From Gammaproteobacteria bacterium (GTDB lineage: Bacteria; Pseudomonadota; Gammaproteobacteria; Burkholderiales; Nitrosomonadaceae), in the NCBI GenBank assembly GCA_015709615.1, contig CP054179.1, forward strand, positions 1,426,001-1,490,000: a stretch of 64,000 bases of DNA, written 5' to 3'. The position numbers and the translations under genes were made by a program. Of this stretch, positions 17,252-26,618 are shown in pieces. Every line of letters begins with the position of its first letter. Position 1 is the stretch's first letter. The notes beneath the pieces are model-generated. The model worked only from the letters and a program-made list of their open reading frames with translations. It searched no databases and had not been told where the DNA came from.

Positions 17252-18253
17252 ATGAATACTTCCGGCGGAAAACCTCAAATCAGCGTGGTCATGCCTGCTT
17301 ATAATCACGCAGCTTACGTGGCCGAGGCGATCCAAAGCGTGCTCTCGCAAACGCTGCAAGATCTTGAGTTGATCATCGTCAACGACGGCTCGACCGACGA
17401 AACCGAGAAAGTCATCCTGGGATTTGACGACGCGCGCATCCGCTATTTTCATCAAGCCAACCGCGGCGCGCACCATGCGCTTAACCGCGGCATCGCATTG
17501 GCGCGCGGGGATTACATTGCCATCATCAATTCCGACGACGTTTACCTCGACAACCGCCTGGAAATCATGCTGGATGCCTTGCAACGCAACAACCTGGATT
17601 TTGTGATCTCGGATATCAATCTCATCGACGAACATTCCGCGATCGTGCGCGATCCTTCGCACTGGTGGCTGACATGGCACGAAGATTTAAAACAAAAATT
17701 TCAGCGAAGTCCGTCACCGGCCGTGGCTTTGCTCGCCGGTAATTACGCGATTTCCTCATCCAATTTTTTCTTCCGCGCCCGCCTGGCGGATGAAATCGGC
17801 GGCTTCCGTCCGTTCCGCTATATTCTCGATTATGACTATGTATTCCGCGCCGCACTGATCAACCCAGCGGCTTTTTCTTTCCTGCTACAGCACAAGCTGC
17901 TGAATTATCGCTTGCATTCGCGCAATACCATTATGGAAAACCGTCTCCTTGCGAATATCGAAACCCGTTATTTTCTGAAGAAAGCGATCGGCAAATATTT
18001 TGGCCATGAATTGAATATTCCCGTCGCTTACCTGAGCAAGGTCGACAACTATATTAAAAAAATCCAAAGCGCTCACTGTGCAGAACAAATCAATTCGTTA
18101 CAGCAGCAATATCAGCAACTCAACCAGCAACTGCGCGATCGCAATTTTCAATTGACGCAGGAATTGGCGCTATACCAAAACTCCACCAGCTACCGGATCG
18201 GCAGGCTGATTACAGCGCCGTATCGCTGGATAACGTCGAAATGGCCGAGATGA
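17252..18253 (+). CDS. Glycosyltransferase family 2 with coiled-coil tail
   Basis: A 333-residue GT-A enzyme with a textbook N-terminus ISVVMPAYNHAAYVAEAIQS, IIVNDGSTDET, and INSDDVYL as the DXD-type metal-binding site. A glutamine-rich coiled coil (about residues 275-310) leads to the tail YQNSTSYRIGRLITAP, similar to the tail of the GT2 at 13234. It starts 3 nt after the preceding HAD gene and overlaps the next one by 13 nt. Confidence 0.88.
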   Translation: MNTSGGKPQISVVMPAYNHAAYVAEAIQSVLSQTLQDLELIIVNDGSTDETEKVILGFDDARIRYFHQANRGAHHALNRGIALARGDYIAIINSDDVYLDNRLEIMLDALQRNNLDFVISDINLIDEHSAIVRDPSHWWLTWHEDLKQKFQRSPSPAVALLAGNYAISSSNFFFRARLADEIGGFRPFRYILDYDYVFRAALINPAAFSFLLQHKLLNYRLHSRNTIMENRLLANIETRYFLKKAIGKYFGHELNIPVAYLSKVDNYIKKIQSAHCAEQINSLQQQYQQLNQQLRDRNFQLTQELALYQNSTSYRIGRLITAPYRWITSKWPR

Positions 18254-20328
18254 CATCTCGGCAGTATCCGATTATCGAAAGCTCCGCCGCTTTACGTGCA
18301 CAACTGGAACACAGCAGCTCGCCAGCAAAAGTTATCGCTTTCGACATTTTCGGCGCCGTGCTGGAAAACGATGCCGATACGCCCGAAGCGTGCAAGAGAA
18401 TCTTAGCCGGACGAATCGTCCGCACACTATCGGAAAGTTTCGGAATCGGCAGCACCATCGAGCATGTTCTCGGATCGTTGGAAGAAATCGAAAATGATCC
18501 GCAACTCCGGCAGTCAGATAGCGCAATCAGGAATCACGAAATGGCGCAGGCATTGGCAATCCGGTTGACAAACGGCAATAGCGCGCTTGTGTCTTCTTTG
18601 ACCGCCAGAATTATCGAACATACGCGCGCGGTCGAAGCTAAGGTATTGTTCATTAAGCCCGATATGGCGTCCCTATTGGAATGGCTCACGCGGAAAAATC
18701 AGCGCGTCGTCGCGATCACCGACAGTCCGTTTGATCCGGTGCGCTTGCACGATCTTTTCGGGCAAAACGGCTTTACCGTTCATTTTGATTCCCTGCACGT
18801 TTTGCCGCAATCCGATACAACCCAGCAGCGGCAATTATTCTTCCAACGCCTGTTGCAACAGGAGGGCCTGCAACCGCATGAGCTATTACATATCAGCGAT
18901 TATCACCGTCCCGCTCGCCAGCCGCCGGCAGCAATGGGCATAACAACCATTCGGCTTGAAGATACGGCAAGTGTGCGCCGCCGTCATACGCTGCGAGTGT
19001 ATCGCCATCTTGCGCAGAAAAATCCCTTTTGGCGCGGGCGGCACTTACTCCAATTGATCCGCCCTGCCGAAGCGCAAGGGTTTCATTTCAACTACGGTTA
19101 CGAAATTTTGGGCCCCATTTATGCCGCTTTCATTTTGGGCGTCATCGAGGAAATCAAAAAAGACAAAATCCGGCAAGTCTTTTTCCTGGCCAGGGAAGGC
19201 GAATTGTTCATGAAGCTGTTCGAATTGCTCCGCCCGGATTTTTTTGTACCTGAGCAGATGCCTGCCGCGCATTATCTGTACGTATCCCGCCGCTCCACCG
19301 CCGCTGCCGCCGCCTATCACGGATTGAGCCATGAAATGGCCATTACGCCTTTGTTCAACCCGAAACAACAAGGATTGCTATCGATTTGCCAAGCGTTCGA
19401 TCTGCCGCCGGAAGTGCTGAGCACCGTCTTGCGGAAGCATGGTTATCACACCATCGAGCACCCTATTGCTGACTGGGAATCCGATCAATTCCACGGCATG
19501 CTGAACGATCCCGAGTTTCAGCATGCCGTTCAGCGCTGCACCGGAGAAAATTGGCGTTTGCTGCATCGCTACTTGGAGCAGGAGCATTTCTTCTCGGACG
19601 ATAAAATTGCGATTGTCGATATCGGCTGGAACGGCACTATCCAGAAATTCCTGCAAGAAGCATTCGGGCAAGAAAAAAATTATCCTCATGTGCTCGGACT
19701 CTACTTCGGATTCATCGGCGGCAGGCAATACCGTTTCGATACGCAGAAAAATACCTTGCGCGGCATTCTTTGTGACGAACGGCATAAGGCGAGACCGGGA
19801 GATATCTTCAGCCGGTTTGAGGAAATCTTCGAAGAAGGCGCGCGCGCGCTTCATCCCACGACCATCGGCTACCGCTTTGCCGAAGATAGTAGTCGCATCA
19901 TTCCAGTCTTTAAACCGCAAAGCGATCACGATCGTCAGGCGGAATTATCGGTTAATTCGCATATTGCCGGTTTTCAAGCCGGCATTCTCGCTTTCGCCGC
20001 TGAATTTGCCCGTGGTATTGCTTTAACCGGTTACAGTCTGAGCGATATCAAGCCTTTTATATTGACGCTTACCGAACGGGCGGTGGCATTTCCGGAGCCT
20101 GCCGAAAGCCGTCATTTGATGCAATTGGAACATTCGGAAGATTTCGGCTCGGCAAACGTCATGAATTTTCGCCAGGAAAAACTCAATGCCGCAGGTGCTT
20201 TATTAGAGCCCTGGAATCTACTGAAAACATTAAAAACGGCAAACTGGAAATACGGCACAGCATCCACTTCGGGCATACCGGGCTTGAATGCGGCTATCCG
20301 GCTCTACGATTTAGTGAAATCAAAATAA
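18241..20328 (+). CDS. Large HAD-superfamily protein, paralogue of 15296-17248 with degenerate motifs
   Basis: A 695-residue protein with the same two-part layout as the HAD gene at 15296: an N-terminal HAD-like domain and a long C-terminal domain sharing FFLAREGELFM and AIVDIGWNGTIQ. Motif I reads AFDIFGAVLEN, so the nucleophile Asp is kept but the following DTL is lost; motif IV is HISDYHRP instead of HFGDNAHA. The phosphatase-like activity may therefore be altered or absent. The gene overlaps the preceding GT2 by 13 nt, suggesting tight co-expression. Confidence 0.75.
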   Translation: MAEMTSRQYPIIESSAALRAQLEHSSSPAKVIAFDIFGAVLENDADTPEACKRILAGRIVRTLSESFGIGSTIEHVLGSLEEIENDPQLRQSDSAIRNHEMAQALAIRLTNGNSALVSSLTARIIEHTRAVEAKVLFIKPDMASLLEWLTRKNQRVVAITDSPFDPVRLHDLFGQNGFTVHFDSLHVLPQSDTTQQRQLFFQRLLQQEGLQPHELLHISDYHRPARQPPAAMGITTIRLEDTASVRRRHTLRVYRHLAQKNPFWRGRHLLQLIRPAEAQGFHFNYGYEILGPIYAAFILGVIEEIKKDKIRQVFFLAREGELFMKLFELLRPDFFVPEQMPAAHYLYVSRRSTAAAAAYHGLSHEMAITPLFNPKQQGLLSICQAFDLPPEVLSTVLRKHGYHTIEHPIADWESDQFHGMLNDPEFQHAVQRCTGENWRLLHRYLEQEHFFSDDKIAIVDIGWNGTIQKFLQEAFGQEKNYPHVLGLYFGFIGGRQYRFDTQKNTLRGILCDERHKARPGDIFSRFEEIFEEGARALHPTTIGYRFAEDSSRIIPVFKPQSDHDRQAELSVNSHIAGFQAGILAFAAEFARGIALTGYSLSDIKPFILTLTERAVAFPEPAESRHLMQLEHSEDFGSANVMNFRQEKLNAAGALLEPWNLLKTLKTANWKYGTASTSGIPGLNAAIRLYDLVKSK

Positions 20329-20570
20329 TGAAAAAACTATTCTTTAATCAAAATCTGGATCTTAATGCCTGTTCCGCTAGTCAACTGTTTAAGATTCTGC
20401 TGATCCGCAAGATCTCCCGGTTGATTTCTCCGAATCAGCCGGGAGATCGTACAAAGACCGCGCGGCCCGGTGATTTCTTACTGATTTTCCTCATGCACCG
20501 CTGCTTTCCCGTTTTTCTGACCATCGATCGACTGCGTGCAAGGTTCATTCAGCTGATCAACCGCTCGTGA
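20328..20570 (+). CDS. Small hypothetical protein coupled to the HAD gene
   Basis: An 80-residue reading frame whose ATG shares one base with the stop of the preceding HAD gene (TAATG), a typical coupling signal. The product is basic, with a hydrophobic stretch around residues 47-64, and matches no family I recognise. It may be a real small glycan-locus protein or a remnant. Support comes only from the junction and the strand. Confidence 0.4.
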   Translation: MKKLFFNQNLDLNACSASQLFKILLIRKISRLISPNQPGDRTKTARPGDFLLIFLMHRCFPVFLTIDRLRARFIQLINRS

Positions 20571-20604
20571 TAGAATCCCCGGCGGCCATCTCGGGATAAC
20601 TGTT

Positions 20605-21528
20605 TTGAATCCACTCTGTGACGATATCGTAGTCGTCGTCGTTACCTATAATCCGGATGAGGCGACGCTTATCGCAAGCCTCAATGCATTGCTATCTCAA
20701 GCCGGGACTGTCGTGATAGTCGACAACGGTTCCGCCGTGGAAGTCGGGATCATTTTACAAAAACTAAAACCGGAAAGACCTGACGCGCTTCATTTTCTGG
20801 CGCTCAAACACAATTTCGGACTAGGCGAAGCGCTGAACGCAGGGATTGCGCGGGCGCGTACAATGCCCGTCGCGTTTGTACTGTTGATGGATCAGGACAG
20901 CATTCCGGAACCGGGCATGCTGAATGCATTGCGCAGCACCCATAGCAAGCTGCACAAGCAAGGAATCCAGATCGGCGCGGTCGGTGCTTGCTATCGAAGC
21001 AATACAACCGATGTACTCTCGCATTTCACCCGTGTAACCCGGCTCGGCTTTGCCAAATCCGCTTGCGATCCCAAGACCGGTTACGTACGCACCGATTTTC
21101 TCATTTCCTCAGGCTCACTCATTTCACTACCAGCATTGGATCAGATCGGCGTAATGGATAAGGACTTGTTCATCGATCACATCGACACGGAATGGTGCTT
21201 TCGCGCACAATCCAAAGGATTTAAATTATACGGCGTGTGTACGGCCGTCATGCGCCATTCCTTGGGAGAGCGGCGCATCCGCGTGTGGTGGGGGCGCTGG
21301 CGGACAATCGCATTCCATCAACCCTTCCGTTACTATTATATGTTTAGAAATAGCGTACTGTTATGGCAACGGCCCTATATGTCCGCTGCGTGGAAGCGGG
21401 CTGACAAATTGAGAATCCTGTCGCTGCTATTCTTTTTCACGCTATTCTCATCCAATCGGATCGCCAATTTGCGTATGATGCTGAAAGGTCTGAAGGACGG
21501 TTTTAACCGACGCACGGGAAAACTATAA
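20605..21528 (+). CDS. Glycosyltransferase family 2, rhamnosyltransferase-like
   Basis: A 307-residue GT-A enzyme with VVVVVTYNPD at the N-terminus, TVVIVDNGS, and the LLMDQDSIP and IDHIDTEWCFRA motifs characteristic of RfbF/WbbL-like rhamnosyltransferases. The start used is a TTG at 20605, which places the first beta strand at the expected distance. Rhamnose as donor is a family-level inference only; no rml genes are present in the window. It is followed 3 nt later by another GT2. Confidence 0.83.
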   Translation: MNPLCDDIVVVVVTYNPDEATLIASLNALLSQAGTVVIVDNGSAVEVGIILQKLKPERPDALHFLALKHNFGLGEALNAGIARARTMPVAFVLLMDQDSIPEPGMLNALRSTHSKLHKQGIQIGAVGACYRSNTTDVLSHFTRVTRLGFAKSACDPKTGYVRTDFLISSGSLISLPALDQIGVMDKDLFIDHIDTEWCFRAQSKGFKLYGVCTAVMRHSLGERRIRVWWGRWRTIAFHQPFRYYYMFRNSVLLWQRPYMSAAWKRADKLRILSLLFFFTLFSSNRIANLRMMLKGLKDGFNRRTGKL

Positions 21529-21531
21529 CGC

Positions 21532-22449
21532 ATGGACACTGAAGCACACAGTCTGCAGCCGGTGTCGATCGTGATTGTCAATCACAATGCCGGCGCGCTG
21601 CTAACCCGGTGCGTCCACGCCGCGCTCGAACAAGCGCAGGAAATCATCGTCGTCGACAATGCTTCGGAAGACCTGAGCATAGCGCAATTGACACACAGTT
21701 TCCCGGGTCAGAACCGGTTAAATATCATCGCAACCGGACGGAATTCAGGGTTTGCCGCCGGTTGCAATACCGGCCTTAGCGCGGCAACGCAACCCTATAT
21801 TCTTTTCCTGAACCCGGATTGTCTTTTGCAGGAAAATTCATTACAGCGCATGGTTCGCGTGCTGGAGTCCGATGCCGCTACCGGCATGGTGGGCGGCTAT
21901 CTCGTTAACCCCGACGGCACCGAACAAGGCGGCGGACGGCGCGCCATCCCGACACCATGGCGCGCTTTTGTGCGCGCCTTCGGTTTGTATCGTCTGGAGA
22001 AATACTGGCCGCGGTTATTTTTTGATTTTCATATGAATAAACAACCCCTGCCCCAAGCTCCCATCGAAGTTGAGGCGATATCCGGCGCATTGATGCTAGT
22101 GCGGCGTCAAGCCATCGACGATGCCGGTCCCTGGGACGAGCACTATTTTCTGCATTGTGAAGATCTGGATTGGTGCATGCGGTTCCAGCAAAAAAACTGG
22201 AAAATTGTTTTTGTGCCGGATGCCCCTGTTGTTCATTTTCAGGGAACCTGCAGCCGTTCCCGGCCGTTCTTCGTCGCCTGGCACAAACATAAAGGCATGC
22301 TGCGTTTCTACCGGAAATTTTTCCGCCAGGAATACCCAAGTGTATTGATGGGATTGATTACGCTGAGTGTATGGCTGCGCTTTAGCGTCACAGTATTGAT
22401 TCATGCGGTGCGAAATTGTTACCGTATGTTTAAATTCCGGCATGAGTAA
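21532..22449 (+). CDS. Glycosyltransferase family 2, WbbL-like
   Basis: A 305-residue GT-A enzyme. It has VSIVIVNHNAG, IIVVDNAS, RNSGFAAGCN, the FLNPDC motif and HCEDLDWCMR, a combination typical of WbbL-type rhamnosyltransferases. A hydrophobic C-terminal segment (about residues 270-290) probably anchors it at the membrane. The 3' end overlaps the SDR gene by 8 nt. Specificity is inferred from the family. Confidence 0.85.
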   Translation: MDTEAHSLQPVSIVIVNHNAGALLTRCVHAALEQAQEIIVVDNASEDLSIAQLTHSFPGQNRLNIIATGRNSGFAAGCNTGLSAATQPYILFLNPDCLLQENSLQRMVRVLESDAATGMVGGYLVNPDGTEQGGGRRAIPTPWRAFVRAFGLYRLEKYWPRLFFDFHMNKQPLPQAPIEVEAISGALMLVRRQAIDDAGPWDEHYFLHCEDLDWCMRFQQKNWKIVFVPDAPVVHFQGTCSRSRPFFVAWHKHKGMLRFYRKFFRQEYPSVLMGLITLSVWLRFSVTVLIHAVRNCYRMFKFRHE

Positions 22450-23332
22450 ACAACGCGTTGGATTATTGGGCGCCACAAGCCTGACGGGAGAATGTGCGAT
22501 AAAAAAACTGGTCGCGCATGACTGGCAGATCACCGCATTCTCGCGCCGCTCCATTGCAAACATAGCACCGCACCCGCAAATTACCTGGCGACAATTTGCT
22601 ACAATAGGCGCGGTTAAAGACCGCGACGAGGAAAATGAAATTCACGCTTGGTTATGTGTCGCGCCCATTTGGGTATTGCCGCAACACTTTGATCTGTTAT
22701 CAGCCCATAACGCCCGGCGGATTGTGGTCCTGTCTTCCACCAGCCGTTTCACCAAAGCTGCCTCACCCGATCCGCACGAAAGAAGAATTGCGCAACAATT
22801 GGTCGAAGGCGAAGCTCGGCTGGAAACATGGGCTGCCGCGCACGGAGTAAAATGGATCATATTGCGTCCGACTCTGATTTACGGATACGGACGCGACAAG
22901 AATATCGCCGAGATTGCACGCTTCATCCGCCGTTTTGGATTCTTCCCCCTGCTCGGACCGGCGTTCGGCTTGCGGCAACCGGTGCATGTTGAGGATGTCG
23001 CCGCGGCGTGCTATGCGGCTTTGGAGGCGGTAAATTTGCCCAGTCGCGCCTATAATTTGAGCGGCGGAGAAACTCTGACCTACCGCGTCATGGTGGAGCG
23101 TGTGTTTACAGCGATGAATCGTCCCGTGCGTACGTTCACGGTGCCGCTGTGGCTTTTCCGGATAGCAACCTGGGGATTGAAATGGTTGCCGAAATACCAT
23201 GACTGGACGACGGCCATGGCGGAAAGAATGAATCAAGATTTAAATTTTGACGGCTCGGAAGCCAAACAGGATTTACACTTTCGCCCGCGGCCGTTCAAGC
23301 TGACAACAAGCGATTTGCCTAGTCAAACCTGA
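22442..23332 (+). CDS. NAD(P)-dependent epimerase/dehydratase-like SDR protein
   Basis: A 296-residue Rossmann-fold protein starting RVGLLGATSLTGE, an atypical glycine-rich loop closer to NmrA-like or NDUFA9-like SDRs. VVLSSTSR, ILRPTLIYGYGRD and HVEDVAAAC are typical of the extended SDR family, but the usual YxxxK is not evident in the expected form. It closes the glycan operon 77 bp before the type I secretion genes. The substrate could be a nucleotide sugar or a lipid-linked intermediate. The ATG at 22442 is preferred over the longer frame from 22403. Confidence 0.72.
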   Translation: MSKQRVGLLGATSLTGECAIKKLVAHDWQITAFSRRSIANIAPHPQITWRQFATIGAVKDRDEENEIHAWLCVAPIWVLPQHFDLLSAHNARRIVVLSSTSRFTKAASPDPHERRIAQQLVEGEARLETWAAAHGVKWIILRPTLIYGYGRDKNIAEIARFIRRFGFFPLLGPAFGLRQPVHVEDVAAACYAALEAVNLPSRAYNLSGGETLTYRVMVERVFTAMNRPVRTFTVPLWLFRIATWGLKWLPKYHDWTTAMAERMNQDLNFDGSEAKQDLHFRPRPFKLTTSDLPSQT

Positions 23333-23409
23333 TCATCCGCAATTATAATTGATTCAATCGATTGCACTTTCACCGACAACCCCCTTAACAGCACGGTATT
23401 GATAACCAG

Positions 23410-25197
23410 ATGAAGTTCAAATTTAAAGCGCCTCAGAATGAAATTGCCCAGGTACTGACCAGCTTTAAGAAAACCTTTAGAAACATCGGTGTTTTCAGCG
23501 CAGTCATCAACATGTTGATGCTGATGCCGGCCATTTATATGCTGCAGCTTTATGACAGCGTATTAACCGGCCGCAACGAAATGACCCTGCTCATGCTCAC
23601 ACTGATCATGCTGGGCGCCTACACGTTCATGGGTGCGCTGGAATATGTCCGCAGCTTTGTATTGATCCGTGTCGGCGCGCAGCTCGATATGAAATTGAAC
23701 AAGCGCGTTTACACCGCTGCTTTCGAGGCAAGCCTGAAACATGGCGACAACAATGCCGGACAAGCTTTAAAGGATTTGACCAATTTGCGGCAGTTCCTCA
23801 CCGGCAATGCATTGTTCGCTTTTTTTGACGCGCCGTGGTTCCCGATTTATTTACTCGTGATCTTTATGTTCCACCCCGTTCTGGGTGTTTTTGCCTTGTG
23901 CGGCACAGTTGTACTCATCACGCTGGCGTACGTCAATGAAAGAATTTCGCACAAACCGTTAGCCGAGGCCAATTCAATGGCGGTTGCATCGACCAATATC
24001 GCCTCCAATAATTTGCGCAACGCCGAAGTCATCGAAGCGATGGGCATGCTGCCCAACCTTCAGGCGCGCTGGTATAAACTGCATCGCCGCTTTCTCAATC
24101 TGCAAGCCGAGGCCAGCGAAAAGGCCGGTATCGTCACGGCGCTGTCGAAATCCTGCACTGTCGCGCTGCAATCGCTGATGTTGGGGTTGGGCGCCTTGCT
24201 GGTTCTGGACGACAGTATTACGCCGGGGATGATGATCGCCGGCTCCATTCTTTTGGGCAGGGCCATTGCACCGGTGCAATTGCTGATCAGCGTGTGGAAG
24301 CAAATCGGCGGCACGCGCAGCGCCTACGAACGGTTGATCAAATTGCTCGAGCAGCACCCGGAAAGAAAAGCCGGCATGGCGCTGCCGAAACCGCAAGGTT
24401 TTGTTGCCGTCGAGAATGTGACGGCGGCTCCGCCCGGCAGTAAGGTTGCAGTGCTCAAGGGATTGACCTTCTCCCTGGCTGCCGGTGAAGTGCTCGGCGT
24501 CATCGGTCCGAGCGGATCGGGGAAATCGACGCTGGCGCGCTTGCTGGTTGGCGTATGGCCGGCGGCGGCGGGAAAAGTCCGATTGGACAGCGCCGACGTT
24601 TATCAATGGAACAAGGACGAACTGGGGCCGCACATCGGCTATTTGCCGCAAGATATCGAACTCTTCGCCGGTACGGTTTCGGAAAATATCGCCCGCTTCG
24701 GCGAGGTGCATGCGGAAAAAGTTATCCTGGCGGCCAAACGCGCCGGCGTTCATGAAATGATTCTGAATATGCCGGAAGGTTACGATACGTTATTGGGTGA
24801 CGGCGGCGCCGGTCTTTCCGGCGGACAAAAGCAACGTATCGGCTTGGCGCGCGCGATGTATGACGATCCTTCGCTGATCGTGCTCGATGAGCCCAACTCC
24901 AACCTCGATGACGTGGGTGAACAAGCACTGCTGGCCGCCATCGTGGATCTGCGCAAGCGCGGCAAAACCATTGTCTTGATCACGCACCGCACCAGCATCC
25001 TGAGTGCAACCACGCAATTGCTATTGCTGCAAGATGGCACCGCGAAAATATTCGGACCGACCCAACAAGTCGTAGAAGCGCTGACGAAACAACAACAAGC
25101 GCAACAAGCACAGCTCGCACAAAAAAAAGCCGGGCAACAAGCTGCGCAGAACCAAGCAGCCCAAACCGTTCAAGCGGCCGATTCCCAAACCGGCTGA
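23410..25197 (+). CDS. Type I secretion ATPase/permease, PrtD family
   Basis: A 595-residue half-transporter of the PrtD/AprD/RsaD type: a six-helix membrane domain (about residues 20-320) without the N-terminal peptidase-like domain of HlyB, then an ATPase domain with Walker A GPSGSGKST (366-374), signature LSGGQKQR and Walker B LIVLDEPN. PrtD-type exporters handle RTX proteins with C-terminal signals, which fits the RTX surface protein at 4354. The last 45 residues form an unusual Gln/Ala-rich tail. It is followed by the adaptor and outer-membrane channel genes in export order. Confidence 0.93.
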   Translation: MKFKFKAPQNEIAQVLTSFKKTFRNIGVFSAVINMLMLMPAIYMLQLYDSVLTGRNEMTLLMLTLIMLGAYTFMGALEYVRSFVLIRVGAQLDMKLNKRVYTAAFEASLKHGDNNAGQALKDLTNLRQFLTGNALFAFFDAPWFPIYLLVIFMFHPVLGVFALCGTVVLITLAYVNERISHKPLAEANSMAVASTNIASNNLRNAEVIEAMGMLPNLQARWYKLHRRFLNLQAEASEKAGIVTALSKSCTVALQSLMLGLGALLVLDDSITPGMMIAGSILLGRAIAPVQLLISVWKQIGGTRSAYERLIKLLEQHPERKAGMALPKPQGFVAVENVTAAPPGSKVAVLKGLTFSLAAGEVLGVIGPSGSGKSTLARLLVGVWPAAAGKVRLDSADVYQWNKDELGPHIGYLPQDIELFAGTVSENIARFGEVHAEKVILAAKRAGVHEMILNMPEGYDTLLGDGGAGLSGGQKQRIGLARAMYDDPSLIVLDEPNSNLDDVGEQALLAAIVDLRKRGKTIVLITHRTSILSATTQLLLLQDGTAKIFGPTQQVVEALTKQQQAQQAQLAQKKAGQQAAQNQAAQTVQAADSQTG

Positions 25198-25257
25198 TTT
25201 TTTGCCGCGCTTTTTCATCGCCTATCGAGAAACACTGATTACCGGACAGAAAAAATA

Positions 25258-26613
25258 ATGAAGCCCGCAGCAGAAGAAACAAAGACCGTTATCGACAATG
25301 TTCCAGCAGACTCAACACATCACGTGGAGACAGACGAAACACTGCATACCCGGCTGGGCTGGTGGATCGTACTGGCGGGTTTCGGCGGATTCATTCTGTG
25401 GGCAGCTTTCGCGCCGCTGGAAAAAGGAGTGCCGGTTCCAGGCACCGTTACGGTCGCCAGTCATTTGCAAGCGGTTCAGCATCAAATCGGCGGTATCATC
25501 GACAGCATTCTGGTCAAAGAAGGCGATCATGTGAAAGTCGGCCAAGTGCTGGTGCGGATGAACGATACCCAAGTCAAGGCGCAGGCTGAGATCACCCGCA
25601 GCCAGCTCTATACCGCCCTGACCATGGAAGCGCGCTTATTGGCGGAGCGTGACGGTGCGGATAAAATTACGTTTCCGCAAGACCTGCTGGCGCTACAAAA
25701 TAACGACCCGCGCGTCGCCAACAATATCGCCATTCAAACACAGCTTTTTACCTCGCGCAGATTGGCTTTGCGACACGAGATCGGCGCCCTGGATGAAAAT
25801 ATTGCCGGTTTAAAAATGCAATTGCGCGGACTGGAAGCATCCAAGTCCAGTAAACACATGCAATTGAAGTTCCTGGAAGAGCAGCTCGTCAATATGCGCG
25901 ATCTGGCGCACGACGGTTTTGTACCGCGCAATCGCGTGCTGGAGCTGGAGCGCACTTATACGCAATTAACCGGGGATATTTCTTCCGAAACCGGAAACAT
26001 CGGGCGGATTCAACGGCAAATCGCCGAGCAAGAGCAACGGCGCGTTCACCGTCAACAGGAATATCAAAAGGAGGTAGGACAGCAGCTAACCGAAACGAAA
26101 CGGGAAGTCGACTCCTTGCGCAATCGCCTGAACGGGCAAGATTTTGAATTGGCCAACATCGAGGTTAAAGCGCCTGTGGATGGTATCGTGGTCGGCATGA
26201 ATGTATTTACCGAAGGCGGCGTTATCAGCCCGGGATTCAAATTGATGGATATCGTGCCCAGCGACGACATATTGATCGTTACCGGACAAGTGCCAGTTCA
26301 TTTGATCGACAAGGTGCATGTCGATTTGCCGGTCGATCTCATTTTCTCCGCCTTGAATCAAAAGAAAACACCCAACATTCCCGGCATCGTCACCCGGGTA
26401 TCGGCAGACCGTCTCATGGATGAACGTAGCGGACTGCCCTATTACAATATGAAGGCTGCCGTAACGCCGGAAGGCATGAAAAAACTCGCCGAAGAACAGA
26501 TACGAGCGGGTATGCCGGTGGAAATATTTATCAAAACGGGTGAACGCTCGTTGCTGAGTTATCTTTTCAAACCCATACTGGATCGTGTGCATTCAGCTCT
26601 GAGTGAAGAATAG
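25258..26613 (+). CDS. Type I secretion periplasmic adaptor, HlyD family
   Basis: A 451-residue membrane-fusion protein: a cytoplasmic N-terminal tail, one transmembrane helix (about residues 37-55), a split lipoyl domain (GGIIDSILVKEGDHVKVGQ and VKAPVDGIVVG), long coiled-coil hairpin helices and a C-terminal beta domain. It bridges the PrtD-like ABC protein and the TolC-like channel. The ATG is 60 bp after the exporter gene and the stop is 5 bp before the channel gene. Confidence 0.94.
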   Translation: MKPAAEETKTVIDNVPADSTHHVETDETLHTRLGWWIVLAGFGGFILWAAFAPLEKGVPVPGTVTVASHLQAVQHQIGGIIDSILVKEGDHVKVGQVLVRMNDTQVKAQAEITRSQLYTALTMEARLLAERDGADKITFPQDLLALQNNDPRVANNIAIQTQLFTSRRLALRHEIGALDENIAGLKMQLRGLEASKSSKHMQLKFLEEQLVNMRDLAHDGFVPRNRVLELERTYTQLTGDISSETGNIGRIQRQIAEQEQRRVHRQQEYQKEVGQQLTETKREVDSLRNRLNGQDFELANIEVKAPVDGIVVGMNVFTEGGVISPGFKLMDIVPSDDILIVTGQVPVHLIDKVHVDLPVDLIFSALNQKKTPNIPGIVTRVSADRLMDERSGLPYYNMKAAVTPEGMKKLAEEQIRAGMPVEIFIKTGERSLLSYLFKPILDRVHSALSEE

Positions 26614-26618
26614 CGGTA

